Shown piece by piece: positions 26,700-35,498 of a DNA stretch of 64,000 bases. The position numbers and the translations under genes are program-made. The notes below the pieces were generated by a model. The model was not told the origin of the DNA. It saw nothing but the letters and a program-made list of their open reading frames with translations, and searched no databases. Numbering within the stretch: position 1 is the first letter of the stretch; each line of letters opens with the position of its first letter. The stretch is from positions 6,679,001 through 6,743,000 of the forward strand of contig NZ_ARVW01000001.1 of assembly GCF_000384315.1 (NCBI RefSeq), given 5' to 3'. This stretch comes from Amycolatopsis nigrescens CSC17Ta-90 (GTDB lineage Bacteria > Actinomycetota > Actinomycetes > Mycobacteriales > Pseudonocardiaceae).

Positions 26700-27362
26700 G
26701 TGACCGCGGAACCTTCCTCCGGCCTGGATCTGGAACGTCTCCCGAGCGGTCGGCATCGGCTCAGCCGGGAGGACGTTTTCGCTTCACAGCGGGGACGACT
26801 GCTGCTCGCGGTGGTGCAGGTGGTGTCGGAAAAGGGTTATGAGGCGGCCACGATCGCCGACATCGTGGAGCGAGCCGGGGTGTCTCGCCGGGTGTTCTAC
26901 GAGCAGTTCGCCACCAAGGAGAGCGGGTTCCTGGCCGCTTTCGAACTCGGTGTCGAGCCCTTGCTGGCCCGGCTCGGCGACCCGCTCAAGGCGCTGGCGC
27001 CGCATGACTGGCGCGGCCGGATCGCCGCAAGCCTGGCGGTCTATCTGGGGGTGCTGGCGGAAAATCCGGGTTTCGCCAGATCTCTGCACGTGGAGATGCT
27101 GCGCGCCGGCCCGGCCGTGCTGGCGCGCCGGGCCGCGTTGCTCGCCCTGTTCTCCGGCCGCACCCGTGAGATGTACCGGCGCGCCCGGTGGGCGGACCCG
27201 GCCCTGCCCGTGCTGCCGGACGAGGTGTTCGACCTGCTCACCGGCGGCCTCGACGAGCTGATCCGGGAGCACCTGCGCACCAACGACGCCGGCACGCTGC
27301 CGGACCTCGCCGAATCCGCTACGACCGCGGTCCTCGTCATGCTCGGCGACCTGCCCCGCTGA
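26700..27362 (+). CDS. TetR family transcriptional regulator
   Basis: 220 residues from GTG 26700. The HTH region (EAATIADIVERAGVSRRVFY followed by EQFATKESGF) at about residues 45-80 is classic TetR. The C-terminal ligand domain ends in a helix-rich region without recognisable specificity. It is divergent from the secreted protein gene at 25372-26526 and is flanked by the two GGAAC-N6-GTTCC palindromes, so it most likely controls that gene and itself. Confidence 0.92.
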   Translation: MTAEPSSGLDLERLPSGRHRLSREDVFASQRGRLLLAVVQVVSEKGYEAATIADIVERAGVSRRVFYEQFATKESGFLAAFELGVEPLLARLGDPLKALAPHDWRGRIAASLAVYLGVLAENPGFARSLHVEMLRAGPAVLARRAALLALFSGRTREMYRRARWADPALPVLPDEVFDLLTGGLDELIREHLRTNDAGTLPDLAESATTAVLVMLGDLPR

Positions 27363-27400
27363 CCTTCGCGTTCATTCAAAAGCTGCCCGGTACTGGCGTT

Positions 27401-27430
27401 GTAACTTGACCAACCAGTCGGTACAGTTAC
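27401..27430. promoter_or_regulatory. palindromic operator of the TetR-SMR operon
   Basis: A 30-base imperfect palindrome beginning GTAACT and ending AGTTAC, with 11 of 15 base pairs matched, ends 4 bases before the TetR start at 27435. It overlaps a -35-like TTGACC. It is probably the autoregulatory site controlling TetR and the two downstream SMR genes. Confidence 0.7.
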
Positions 27431-27434
27431 TGTC

Positions 27435-27983
27435 ATGAGACCGAGTTCGAAAACGGCGATCCTGGATGCCGCGCTGCGGCTGGCCGAGCGCAAGGGCATC
27501 ACCAGCCTGACCCTGGATGCGGCGGCGCAGGAGGCTGGACTGAGCAAGGGCGGGCTGATCTATCACTTCGCCACCAAGGAACAGCTGATGCTCGCCGTCG
27601 TCGAGCACATCACCAGGTCCTGGGACGAGGCGATGCGGCGGGCACTGGGCAAGCCGTTCGAAGACGCCACGGCGGTCGAGCGCGTGCTGGCCTACACGCG
27701 GGTGGTGACCGGCGGGGCGACCAGGGCGGACCTGGCGATCCTCACCGACTCCGTCTACGAGGAACAGCTGCTGGCACCGTGGCGGGCGTTGCTCGTCAAA
27801 TGGGTCGGCACGCCACCGGGTGATCCTGAGCCCACCGAGGTCGACCGGGTGGTGGCGCGGCTGGCCGCGGACGGGCTGTGGGTGGCCGAAGCGAGTGACA
27901 CCACCGGGTTCGGTGCAGGCATGCGGGACGCGGTGGTCGCCCGGATCCACCGGCTAGCCGGTGCCGAAGGGCGCGGGACATGA
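27435..27983 (+). CDS. TetR family regulator of the SMR efflux pair
   Basis: 182 residues. HTH at about residues 25-60 (TLDAAAQEAGLSKGGLIYHF). The C-terminus resembles the TetR_C domain common beside multidrug transporters. Its stop overlaps the start of the first SMR gene by 4 bases, so the three genes form one operon. A strong palindrome lies immediately upstream. The expected role is drug-responsive repression of its own operon. Confidence 0.92.
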   Translation: MRPSSKTAILDAALRLAERKGITSLTLDAAAQEAGLSKGGLIYHFATKEQLMLAVVEHITRSWDEAMRRALGKPFEDATAVERVLAYTRVVTGGATRADLAILTDSVYEEQLLAPWRALLVKWVGTPPGDPEPTEVDRVVARLAADGLWVAEASDTTGFGAGMRDAVVARIHRLAGAEGRGT

Positions 27984-28318
27984 ACAAGTGGACGCTGCTG
28001 GCGATCGCCGTCGTGCTCGAGGTCGCCGGCACCCTTTCCCTGCGGGCGATGAACGGTTTCGCCGACCCGTGGTGGTTGCTGGTGGTCGTGGCCGGGTACG
28101 GCGGTGCGTTCTTCGGGGTCGCGCGGGTGCTCAAGGCGGGCATGCCGGTCGGGGTCGCCTACGGGATCTGGGCCGCTTCCGGGGTCGCGCTGACCGCGGT
28201 CGCCGGGGCCGCCCTGTTCGGGGACCAGCTGACCTGGCTGATCGGCGCCGGTATCGCGCTGGTCATCGGCGGGGTGCTGCTGGTCGAGTTCGGTTCCCAG
28301 CGGGCAGGTGAACGATGA
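27980..28318 (+). CDS. small multidrug resistance (SMR) transporter subunit 1
   Basis: 112 residues with four transmembrane helices. The essential proton/drug-coupling glutamate is E14 in the first helix (AVVLEVAGTLSL), and the SMR phrase VGVAYGIWAASGVALTAVAG is in helix 3. It overlaps the TetR gene upstream and the second SMR gene downstream by 4 bases each. Paired SMR genes (EbrAB, YkkCD type) usually act as antiparallel heterodimers exporting cationic compounds. Confidence 0.93.
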   Translation: MNKWTLLAIAVVLEVAGTLSLRAMNGFADPWWLLVVVAGYGGAFFGVARVLKAGMPVGVAYGIWAASGVALTAVAGAALFGDQLTWLIGAGIALVIGGVLLVEFGSQRAGER

Positions 28319-28647
28319 CGACCTGGCTGCTGCTCATCGGCGCGATCATCCTGGAAACCGTGGCCACGCTGTCGATGAAAGCCTCGCACGGTTTCACCAA
28401 GAAGGTCTGGATCGCACCCGTCGCACTCGGTTACGGTGCCGCCTTCACCTTGCTCGGATTCGTGCTCGCACAAGGGATGGCGGTCGGGGTCGCCTACGGG
28501 ATCTGGGCGGCCTCCGGGGTCGCGCTGACCGCGATCCTCGGCAAGGTCCTCTTCCGCGACCCGCTCACCTGGATCATGGCCGCCGGCGTGCTGCTGATCA
28601 TCGGCGGCGTGCTGCTGATCGAGCTCGGCGCCCAAGCGGCGCACTGA
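28315..28647 (+). CDS. small multidrug resistance (SMR) transporter subunit 2
   Basis: 110 residues, four transmembrane helices, coupling glutamate E14 (GAIILETVATLSM) and the helix-3 phrase VGVAYGIWAASGVALTAILG. It is a diverged paralogue of the gene just before it and overlaps it by 4 bases, the usual sign of a heterodimeric SMR pump. Charged loop residues differ between the two subunits, as expected for opposite membrane orientation. Confidence 0.93.
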   Translation: MTTWLLLIGAIILETVATLSMKASHGFTKKVWIAPVALGYGAAFTLLGFVLAQGMAVGVAYGIWAASGVALTAILGKVLFRDPLTWIMAAGVLLIIGGVLLIELGAQAAH

Positions 28648-28669
28648 AAACAACCTTTCGCACTTTCCG

Positions 28670-28696
28670 GGGGAGAAGTCTGTCTTCTTCTTCCCC
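28670..28696 (+). terminator. hairpin between SMR operon and P450 gene
   Basis: GGGGAGAAG pairs with CTTCTTCCCC across an 8-base loop with one bulged base, 23 bases after the SMR stop. The run TTGTGG follows rather than a clean U-tract, so it may be a weak terminator or an attenuator ahead of the P450 gene. Confidence 0.4.
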
Positions 28697-28731
28697 TTGT
28701 GGGAACCAGAAAATCGACCGAGGAGGACGTT

Positions 28732-30018
28732 ATGAGCTGGCGGCAGACGCTTCGACACGCCACGGTGCTGGCCGGGCAGACCGGCAGGACCTGGTACCAC
28801 GGCCGGATCGCGGGCGATCCGTTCAGCCGTCTCGCGCTGCCCGAAGGCAGGTGGAACCCCTATCCGATCTACCACCAACTGCTCGACAGCGGCCCGCTGA
28901 CCAGGAGCCGGTCAGGCACCTGGGTGATCTCCGGCCACGAGTTGGCCGGTCAGGTGTTGCGGGACAAGAGGTTCGGCGTCCGCAGCACACCGTACGAAAG
29001 AGACGACTCGGCGCCGCTGGGCTATGTTCCCGGCGCCGAGGCGGACTTCTCCATTCTCGATCTCGACCCGCCCGACCACGGCCGGCTGCGCAAGCTGGCG
29101 GCGCCGGCCTTCAGCCCCAAGATGATGGCGGGCTACCGGCCGAATATCGAGCGGGTGACGCACGAACTGCTCGACGACGCACTGCGCCGCGGCCGGTTCG
29201 ACCTGGTCGGCGAGCTGGCGGCGCCGCTGCCGATCGCGGTGATCAGCGAGCTGCTCGGCATTCCGCCGGAGGAGTCCGGTCCGTTCCAGGAGTACGGAAA
29301 AGTCGTCGCCGCCTCGCTCGACGGTCCGGGCTCCCCGGCGCAGATGCGGCGGAGCGCGAAGGCGACTCGCGCGATCGACGAACTGTTCGCCAAGCTGATC
29401 AAGGCCCGCGCCGGAACGGACGGCGAGGACGTGATCAGCAGGCTGTCGGCGGACCTCGACGCGAACAAGCTCAGCTCCCGTGAAGTACTGGCACTGAGCC
29501 GGGTGTTGCTGATCGCTGGGTTCGAGACCACCGTCAACCTGATCGGCAACGGTGTGCTGGCGCTGCTCGCGAACCCGGACCAGTGGCGGCTGCTGCGCGA
29601 GAGCCCCGAACTCGCCGGGCAGGTCGTCGACGAGGCGCTGCGGTTCGACCCGCCGGCGCAGGCCACCATCCGGATCGCGCAGGAGGACGTGCAGCTGGCC
29701 GGAAACCAGATCCCGGCCGGTGCGGGGATCTACGTGCTGCTCGGTGCCACCGGCCGCGACCCGAAGATCCACCGGGACCCGGACCGGTTCGACATCCTGC
29801 GCGACACCGCGGCGGAGCACCTGGCGTTCTCCGCCGGGCGGCACTACTGCATCGGGGCGCCGCTGGCGCGGCTGGAAGGGGAGATCGTGTTCCGTGCCCT
29901 CGCCGAACGGATGCCCGACCTGGCCAGGGACGGCAAGTACCGGCGCCGCCGGCTGATGACGATGCGGGGCCTCGCCGAATTCCCGGTGACGTCCAAGACC
30001 ACCCAGCCCGTGTCCTGA
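28732..30018 (+). CDS. cytochrome P450, copy A
   Basis: 428 residues from ATG 28732, chosen because AGGAGG lies at 28721-28726; the frame extends 11 codons further without a signal. I-helix A262-GFETT carries the Thr needed for oxygen activation. The ExxR motif is in the K-helix (DEALRF), and the haem loop FSAGRHYCIGAPLARLE has the ligand Cys373. Soluble class I bacterial P450; substrate unknown. No ferredoxin is adjacent, though a Rieske-type ferredoxin and its reductase lie 7 kb away. The gene stops 5 bases before the convergent PadR gene. Confidence 0.94.
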   Translation: MSWRQTLRHATVLAGQTGRTWYHGRIAGDPFSRLALPEGRWNPYPIYHQLLDSGPLTRSRSGTWVISGHELAGQVLRDKRFGVRSTPYERDDSAPLGYVPGAEADFSILDLDPPDHGRLRKLAAPAFSPKMMAGYRPNIERVTHELLDDALRRGRFDLVGELAAPLPIAVISELLGIPPEESGPFQEYGKVVAASLDGPGSPAQMRRSAKATRAIDELFAKLIKARAGTDGEDVISRLSADLDANKLSSREVLALSRVLLIAGFETTVNLIGNGVLALLANPDQWRLLRESPELAGQVVDEALRFDPPAQATIRIAQEDVQLAGNQIPAGAGIYVLLGATGRDPKIHRDPDRFDILRDTAAEHLAFSAGRHYCIGAPLARLEGEIVFRALAERMPDLARDGKYRRRRLMTMRGLAEFPVTSKTTQPVS

Positions 30019-30023
30019 GTGGA

Positions 30024-30635
30024 CTAGCTGGCGGCCTGCGCGGCGATGGCGTCGAGCTGCGCACGGTCCCAGGACAGGGAGCCGTCGCGCAGGTCGTCGA
30101 GAACGGCGGTGGTCCAGCGAAGCTCGGCTTCGGTGACCGCTTTGACGTACTCGGTTTCCAGCTTCGACACCCTGGGCAGCTCGCGGTTCCCGAACTCTTC
30201 GGCGAGCGTCGCGTCCAGCTCGGCGATCCTCCGCACGAGTTTCTCGCGGCGGTCGTCGAGGAGTTCGAGGGTGTCCTCGGGGGTGATCAGCGCCAGGAAC
30301 GAAAGCGCCGCCGGAAACTCGGGAAACTCGTTGCGCGGCGTGGACAGGATCTCGGTGAGCCACTGCCGCGCGGCAGCGCTGCCGGCGCCGGTCACCTCGT
30401 AGGTGGTGCGCTCGGGATAACGGTGGTCGCGGTCGGTTTCGCGGACCGCGATCATCCCGGCCTCCTGCAACCTGGTGATCACCTTGTACAGGGTCGCGCG
30501 CTGGCCGACGTTGACGACCTGGTCCTTGCCCCACTGCTTGATCAGCTGCTGGATCGCGTACGGGTGCGACGGCCCGGCCTCGAGCAGCCCGAGGATGGCC
30601 AGCGCGATCGGGGAGCGGCGGAACTCGGTCGGCAT
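30024..30635 (-). CDS. PadR family transcriptional regulator
   Basis: 203 residues. Winged HTH at the N-terminus (FRRSPIALAILGLLEAGPSH then YAIQQLIKQWGK) and the Vir_C-like C-terminal dimerisation helices (PEDTLELLDDRREKLVRRIA) define the PadR family. It is divergent from the FAD monooxygenase gene, and a 19-base palindrome lies between them. PadR proteins usually repress the adjacent detoxification gene until an aromatic or drug ligand binds. Confidence 0.92.
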   Translation of the reverse strand: MPTEFRRSPIALAILGLLEAGPSHPYAIQQLIKQWGKDQVVNVGQRATLYKVITRLQEAGMIAVRETDRDHRYPERTTYEVTGAGSAAARQWLTEILSTPRNEFPEFPAALSFLALITPEDTLELLDDRREKLVRRIAELDATLAEEFGNRELPRVSKLETEYVKAVTEAELRWTTAVLDDLRDGSLSWDRAQLDAIAAQAAS

Positions 30636-30650
30636 GGCTCAAACCGTACA

Positions 30651-30669
30651 CTAGTTGCCTGGAAACTAG
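30651..30669. promoter_or_regulatory. candidate PadR operator
   Basis: CTAGTTGCCTGGAAACTAG has perfect 6-base arms (CTAGTT/AACTAG). It overlaps a possible promoter for the monooxygenase, TTGCCT at 30655 and CACTAT at 30679 with an 18-base spacer. It is placed to control both divergent genes. Confidence 0.65.
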
Positions 30670-30732
30670 AGTCTGTGACACTATCGGTTGCGGGCAAGTC
30701 GGGTCGGCTGCCCGGAACCGAGGAGCGAGAAC

Positions 30733-32088
30733 ATGAGAGTGATCATCGTGGGCGCCGGCACCGGCGGGCTCTGCCTGGCGCACGGCCTGCGCCGCGCCGG
30801 GATCGACGTCGCGGTCTACGAACGCGATCGCACCCGGGCCGACGGGCTGCAGGGCTACCGGGTCGGCATCGACCCCGACGGCAGCCGGGCGCTCGCCGCC
30901 TGTCTGCCGCCGGAGCTGTACGCCACCTTCGTGGCGACCTGCGCCCGCACCCCCGATCGGTACAACATGCTCACCGAGCAGCTCGCCGAAGTGCTGTCCC
31001 TGGACGGATTCGCCGCCAACTCCGACGATCCGCTCAACAGCGAGAAATCGGTGTCGCGGATGACCCTGCGGCAGGTGCTGCTCACCGGCCTCGAAGACAT
31101 CGTGCACTTCGACAAGACCTTCACCCGGTACGAGCGGCACCCCGGCGGCACGGTCACCGCGCACTTCACCGATGGAACGAGCGCGGAGGGCGATCTGCTG
31201 GTAGCCGCGGACGGCAGCAACTCGCGGGTCCGCCGCCAGTACCTGCCCCGGGCGACGCTGACGCCGACCGGGCTGGTGGGCATCACCGGCAAGGTGCCGC
31301 TGACCGCCGCCACCGCAGAGCTGCTCACCCCGCGCATGCTCGACGGCGTGAACATGGTCTTCGCGCCCAAGGGCTACTCCTGCATCGTGCACGTCATGCG
31401 CTTTCCGTGGGACGCCGACGGTGCGCCCAAGGAGGGGATCGGCTCCACCGACGCCGAGCTGATCGCCGGCTGGCCAGGCATGCAGTTCGACAACTCCCGC
31501 GACTACATCCAGTGGGGGATGGGCGCCGCACAGCGCAACCTGCCGCCCGGGGTGCTGGAGATGACCGGGCCCCAGCTGCACGAGCTGGTGGCCGAGCTGA
31601 CCGGGAGCTGGCATTCGCACCTGCGGGAACTGTTCGCCAGCACCGACCCCACGACCTGCTTTCCGCTCAACATCCGCACCTCGGCACCGATCCCGCAATG
31701 GCAGAGCGGCAACGTGACGCTGATCGGCGACGCCATCCACACCATGACCCCGGGCCGCGGCGTCGGTGCCAACACCGCGCTGCGCGACGCCAGGCTGCTG
31801 TGCGGCAACCTCACCGCCGTCCGCGACGGCCGGATGAGCCTGCTGGAAGCGGTGCGCGGCTACGAGACCGAGATGATCGGCTACGGGTTCGACGCGGTGC
31901 GGAAGTCCCTCGCCCAGATGAGCGGCGACGACCCGATCCACAAGCCCGTCATCGGCCGCGCTGTGCTCGCCGGCATGCGCACCGGCATGCGGGTGGTCAA
32001 CCGGCTGCCGCCGCTGCGCGACCGGATGGCCGCGTCCCAGCGCCGGTACCGCGGGCACGATCGCGAACAGCAGGCCGCTCGGTCGTAG
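30733..32088 (+). CDS. FAD-dependent monooxygenase
   Basis: 451 residues from ATG 30733 (AGGAGCGAG upstream); the frame reaches further but without a ribosome site. The GxGxxG dinucleotide motif is VGAGTGGLCLAHGL at the start. The DG motif lies near residue 155 (LLVAADGSNSRVRR), and the GD motif (LIGDAIHTMTPGRGVGAN) is near residue 330. These define the class A flavoprotein hydroxylases that act on aromatic compounds or inactivate antibiotics. Control by the divergent PadR is likely. Substrate unknown. Confidence 0.9.
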   Translation: MRVIIVGAGTGGLCLAHGLRRAGIDVAVYERDRTRADGLQGYRVGIDPDGSRALAACLPPELYATFVATCARTPDRYNMLTEQLAEVLSLDGFAANSDDPLNSEKSVSRMTLRQVLLTGLEDIVHFDKTFTRYERHPGGTVTAHFTDGTSAEGDLLVAADGSNSRVRRQYLPRATLTPTGLVGITGKVPLTAATAELLTPRMLDGVNMVFAPKGYSCIVHVMRFPWDADGAPKEGIGSTDAELIAGWPGMQFDNSRDYIQWGMGAAQRNLPPGVLEMTGPQLHELVAELTGSWHSHLRELFASTDPTTCFPLNIRTSAPIPQWQSGNVTLIGDAIHTMTPGRGVGANTALRDARLLCGNLTAVRDGRMSLLEAVRGYETEMIGYGFDAVRKSLAQMSGDDPIHKPVIGRAVLAGMRTGMRVVNRLPPLRDRMAASQRRYRGHDREQQAARS

Positions 32089-32115
32089 CGGGCGAACTCG
32101 GCTTTCCGGCGACGG

Positions 32116-33003
32116 CTAGTCCAGCACGCACCGGAAGCCGAGGTTGCCGGTCGTCGAGTCCGGGGTGAGCCCCTGCCGCGCGGCGACCCGGTAGCGGCGG
32201 CAGTAGGAGCTGTGGCACAGATACGATCCGCCCTTGGTGACGTGGCGGCCGCCGGGGCCGGGACGGAACCGGTCGGCGCACCACTCCCAGATGTTGCCGG
32301 TCATGTTGTACAGGCCGAAGCCGTTGGGCTCGAACGCGTCCACCGGGCAGGTGCCGTACCAGCCGTCCGCTTCCGAGTTGTACCGGGGGAACTCGCCCTG
32401 CCAGACGTTCATCCGGTGCTCCCCGCCCGGTTCCAGCTCGTCGCCCCATGGGAACACCCGGCCCTGTTCGCCACCCCTGGCGGCCCGCTCCCATTCCGCT
32501 TCGGTGGGCAGCCGCTTGCCGGCCCAGGCGCAGTAGGCCCGTGCGTCCTGCCAGTCCACGTGCACGACCGGATGCCCGCCCCGCTCGTCCACAGTGGACT
32601 GCGGGCCTTCCGGGTGCCGCCAGTCGGCCCCCTCGACCTGGCGCCACCACGGCGCAGCGGCGACCCCGCGGGTCGGCGGGAAGTCGTCCGGGAGCAGCCC
32701 GGCGAAGACGAAGCTCCAGCCGTACCGCTCGGCCGAGGTGCGGTAACCGGTCGCGTCGGCGAACCGCCGGAATTCCGCATTGGACACCGCGCGGGCGGAC
32801 ATCCGGAACGACGGCAGGGTCACCGCGCGGACCGGGCCTTCGCCGTCACCGGGATAGGCGAACGCGTCCTCGCTGCCCATCAGGAACTCGCCGGCCGGAA
32901 TGGTCACCATGCCCTCGGTGTCCGCCGGACCGGCGGCCGGCCGGGGCGGTGCTTTCCCCGTCCCGTCGGCCGCCCCGCCGCCGGACGGGGCACAGCAGCT
33001 CAC
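32116..33003 (-). CDS. formylglycine-generating enzyme (sulfatase-activating)
   Basis: 295 residues from GTG 33003, whose GTGA overlaps the sulfatase stop. The N-terminus reads (M)SCCAPSGGG, a common start for actinobacterial FGEs. The FGE-sulfatase domain follows: MVTIPAGEFLMGS, LPTEAEWERAARGG, NMTGNIWEWCAD. The active-site cysteines are C263 and C268 in SYLCHSSYCRRYR, which bind copper in the characterised enzymes. It converts the cysteine of a CxPxR motif to formylglycine; the adjacent sulfatase has exactly that motif. The FGE gene ends close to the convergent monooxygenase gene. Confidence 0.95.
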   Translation of the reverse strand: MSCCAPSGGGAADGTGKAPPRPAAGPADTEGMVTIPAGEFLMGSEDAFAYPGDGEGPVRAVTLPSFRMSARAVSNAEFRRFADATGYRTSAERYGWSFVFAGLLPDDFPPTRGVAAAPWWRQVEGADWRHPEGPQSTVDERGGHPVVHVDWQDARAYCAWAGKRLPTEAEWERAARGGEQGRVFPWGDELEPGGEHRMNVWQGEFPRYNSEADGWYGTCPVDAFEPNGFGLYNMTGNIWEWCADRFRPGPGGRHVTKGGSYLCHSSYCRRYRVAARQGLTPDSTTGNLGFRCVLD

Positions 33004-35402
33004 TGCGCCCCCAGCACGCGCCGGTACAGCCCGCCGTCGAAACCGGGCCCGTCTCCAGTGCCTCCAGTGTTGTCTCCGGGGTCCAGATCGATCCGGACCG
33101 TGTGCACCACCCCGGTGAACTCGTTGTCGATCACCGGGTAATCGTCGGTCACCGGGGTGCTCAGGTCCACGCCGACGTTCAGCGTCTCGTCGAACGAGAA
33201 GTAGTACGGGATGGTCCGCTCCACCCGGCCGGTCGCCTGCTTCGCACCGTCCACGATGAGCGTCGCGCCGCCGCCCTTGCCGAGCCCGCCGCCGTCGTAC
33301 TCGAACTCCAGCCGCACCTCGTGCCGCCCCGGGGTGAGAGCCTCCGCGCCGCGGACCGTGTACAGCTCCATCCCGAAGTAGTTGTAGACGTAGGCGGGCC
33401 GTCCCCCGACGACGTACAGCGACCAGCCGCCGAACCGGCCGCCCTGCGCGATGAGCACGCCCTCGGCGCCGGAACCCGGCACGCCTGGCACGTCTGGCAC
33501 GTCTGGCACGTTGATGTCCGCGGTGACGCTGTGCGAGCGGTTCTTGATATTGGGCGTGGTTTCCTCGGTGAACCGGCGCATCCCGCCGCGGTAGGTCACC
33601 GAAGAACGGTCGCCGAGCAGGTCGATGCGCCCGGCCACGGCCGGGTTCTCCCGTTCGGTGACCCGGTCGTCCAGCGGGAACACCTGATGCTTGGCCGCCT
33701 CGATCAGGAACAGCTCCTGAAGCTCGCGCAGCTTTTCGGGATGCGCGGCGGCGAGGTCGTGCGCCTGGCTCCAGTCCCGCTCCAGGTCGTACAGCTCCCA
33801 CACGTCGTCGGAGAACCGCTTTCCGTGTGCGGGCACCATTTCCCAGGGCACCCCGTGCCGGGTGACGGCCATCCAGCCCTCGTGGTAGATCCCGCGGTTG
33901 CCGCACATTTCGAAGTACTGCGTGCGGCGCCGCTCGGCGGCACGCGGGTCGGCCAGCGTCTCGCGCATGCTGGTGCCCTCGATCGGCTGCTGCGGTACCC
34001 CGTCCACGCTGAACGGCGCCGGGATGCCCGCGCAGTCCAGCACGGTCGGCAGCACGTCGATGACGTGGTGGAACTGGTGGCGCAGGCCGCCGCGCTCGTC
34101 GATCCCGCGCGGCCAGTGCATGATCATGCCGTCCCGGGTGCCGCCGAGGTGCGAGGCGACCTGCTTGGTCCACTGGAACGGCGTGTTCAGCGCGAGCGCC
34201 CAGCCCGCCGGGGCGATCGGGTAGCTGTGCGGGCCGCCGATCTCATCGAGGTGGCCGATCATCTCCTCCGGGTCGTCCACCACCCCGTGGCCGAGCCGGT
34301 GCTCCACGATGGTGCCTTCGATCCCGCCCTCCCCGGACGCGCCGTTGTCGCCGAGGATGTAGAGGAACAGCGTGTTGTCCAGTTCGCCGAGCTCGTCCAG
34401 TGCGGCGGTGAACCGGCCGACCTGCGCGTCGGCGTGCTCGGTGAACCCGGCGTAGGTTTCCATGAACCTGGCCGCGAGCCGGCGCTGCGTGCCGGTCAGC
34501 TCGTCCCAGTGCGGGACGCCTTCGGCCCAGCTCGCCAGCTCCGTGCTCTCGGGCACCACACCGAGCTCCTTCTGGCGTTCGAGGGTGAGCTCCCGCTGCC
34601 GGTCCCAGCCGTGGTCGAACCGGCCGCGGTACTTCTCCCGCCATTCGGGGCCGACGTGCAGCGGGGCGTGCGCGGCGCCGAGCGCGAGGTAGGTGAAGAA
34701 CGGCCGGTCGGGGGTTAGCGTGTGCTGCGTCCGCACCCAGTCGATGGCGTGGTCGACGAGGTCTTCGGAGAGGTGGTACCCGTCCTCGGGGCGCCGCTCG
34801 GGCTCCACCGGCGTGGTGCCCTGGTACAGCAGCGGGTACCAGTGGTTCATTTCCGCGCCCATGAACCCGTAGAAGGTGTCGAAACCCTCGCCGGTCGGCC
34901 AGCGGTCGAACGGCCCGACCGCGCTGATCTCCCGCGGCGGGGTCTGATGCCACTTGCCGAACGCGGCGGTGCTGTACCCGTTGCCCTGCAGGATCTGCGC
35001 GATCGTGGCGGCGCTCCTCGGCCGGAACCCGTGGTAGCCGGGGGCCGAGGTGGCCATCTCGGTGGTGCCGCCCATCCCGACCGAGTGGTGGTTGCGGCCG
35101 GTCAGCAGGGCCTGCCGGGTCGGCGAGCAGAGCGCGGTCACGTGGAACCGGGTGTAGCGGAGGCCGTCGGCGGCGAGCCGCTCGGCGGTTGGCATCTCGC
35201 AGGGCCCGCCGAACGAGCTGGACGTGCCGAAACCCAGGTCGTCGAGCAGCACGATGACCACGTTGGGTGCCCCCGCCGGCGGCGGGACCGGGCCGACCGG
35301 GTGGAACGGGGCACGCTGGTCCCCGATGCCCATCGCGGTCGCCACCGGCCGGTGCGGCTCCGGCCGCGGGAGTACGTGGCGGCCGGCTTCGAACTCACCC
35401 AT
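33000..35402 (-). CDS. arylsulfatase-type sulfatase
   Basis: 800 residues. The activation motif C92-SPTR (ALCSPTRQALLTG) is the type modified by formylglycine-generating enzyme, and D54-D55 (VLLDDLGFG) begin the metal site. The later FGKWHQTP segment matches the second sulfatase signature. No signal peptide is evident, so it is probably cytoplasmic, as expected when an FGE gene is coupled to it. The C-terminal ~200 residues form a beta-sandwich-like extension. A short repeat (VPDVPDVPGVPG) at the junction comes from 9-bp DNA repeats. AGGAGG precedes ATG 35402. Substrate unknown. Confidence 0.93.
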   Translation of the reverse strand: MGEFEAGRHVLPRPEPHRPVATAMGIGDQRAPFHPVGPVPPPAGAPNVVIVLLDDLGFGTSSSFGGPCEMPTAERLAADGLRYTRFHVTALCSPTRQALLTGRNHHSVGMGGTTEMATSAPGYHGFRPRSAATIAQILQGNGYSTAAFGKWHQTPPREISAVGPFDRWPTGEGFDTFYGFMGAEMNHWYPLLYQGTTPVEPERRPEDGYHLSEDLVDHAIDWVRTQHTLTPDRPFFTYLALGAAHAPLHVGPEWREKYRGRFDHGWDRQRELTLERQKELGVVPESTELASWAEGVPHWDELTGTQRRLAARFMETYAGFTEHADAQVGRFTAALDELGELDNTLFLYILGDNGASGEGGIEGTIVEHRLGHGVVDDPEEMIGHLDEIGGPHSYPIAPAGWALALNTPFQWTKQVASHLGGTRDGMIMHWPRGIDERGGLRHQFHHVIDVLPTVLDCAGIPAPFSVDGVPQQPIEGTSMRETLADPRAAERRRTQYFEMCGNRGIYHEGWMAVTRHGVPWEMVPAHGKRFSDDVWELYDLERDWSQAHDLAAAHPEKLRELQELFLIEAAKHQVFPLDDRVTERENPAVAGRIDLLGDRSSVTYRGGMRRFTEETTPNIKNRSHSVTADINVPDVPDVPGVPGSGAEGVLIAQGGRFGGWSLYVVGGRPAYVYNYFGMELYTVRGAEALTPGRHEVRLEFEYDGGGLGKGGGATLIVDGAKQATGRVERTIPYYFSFDETLNVGVDLSTPVTDDYPVIDNEFTGVVHTVRIDLDPGDNTGGTGDGPGFDGGLYRRVLGAQ

Positions 35403-35498
35403 GTGCTTCTCCTCCTGAGCGCCCCTTGATCTTTTCCGCCCACGCTACTTAGGCGGTCGGACCGACCAGGGTGACGGCACCGCGGTGGAGTCGGCAGG

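Noticed and set aside
28912..32058. 1048-residue minus-strand frame across the P450, PadR and monooxygenase genes
   Set aside because: It runs antisense to three well-supported genes and has no domain of its own.
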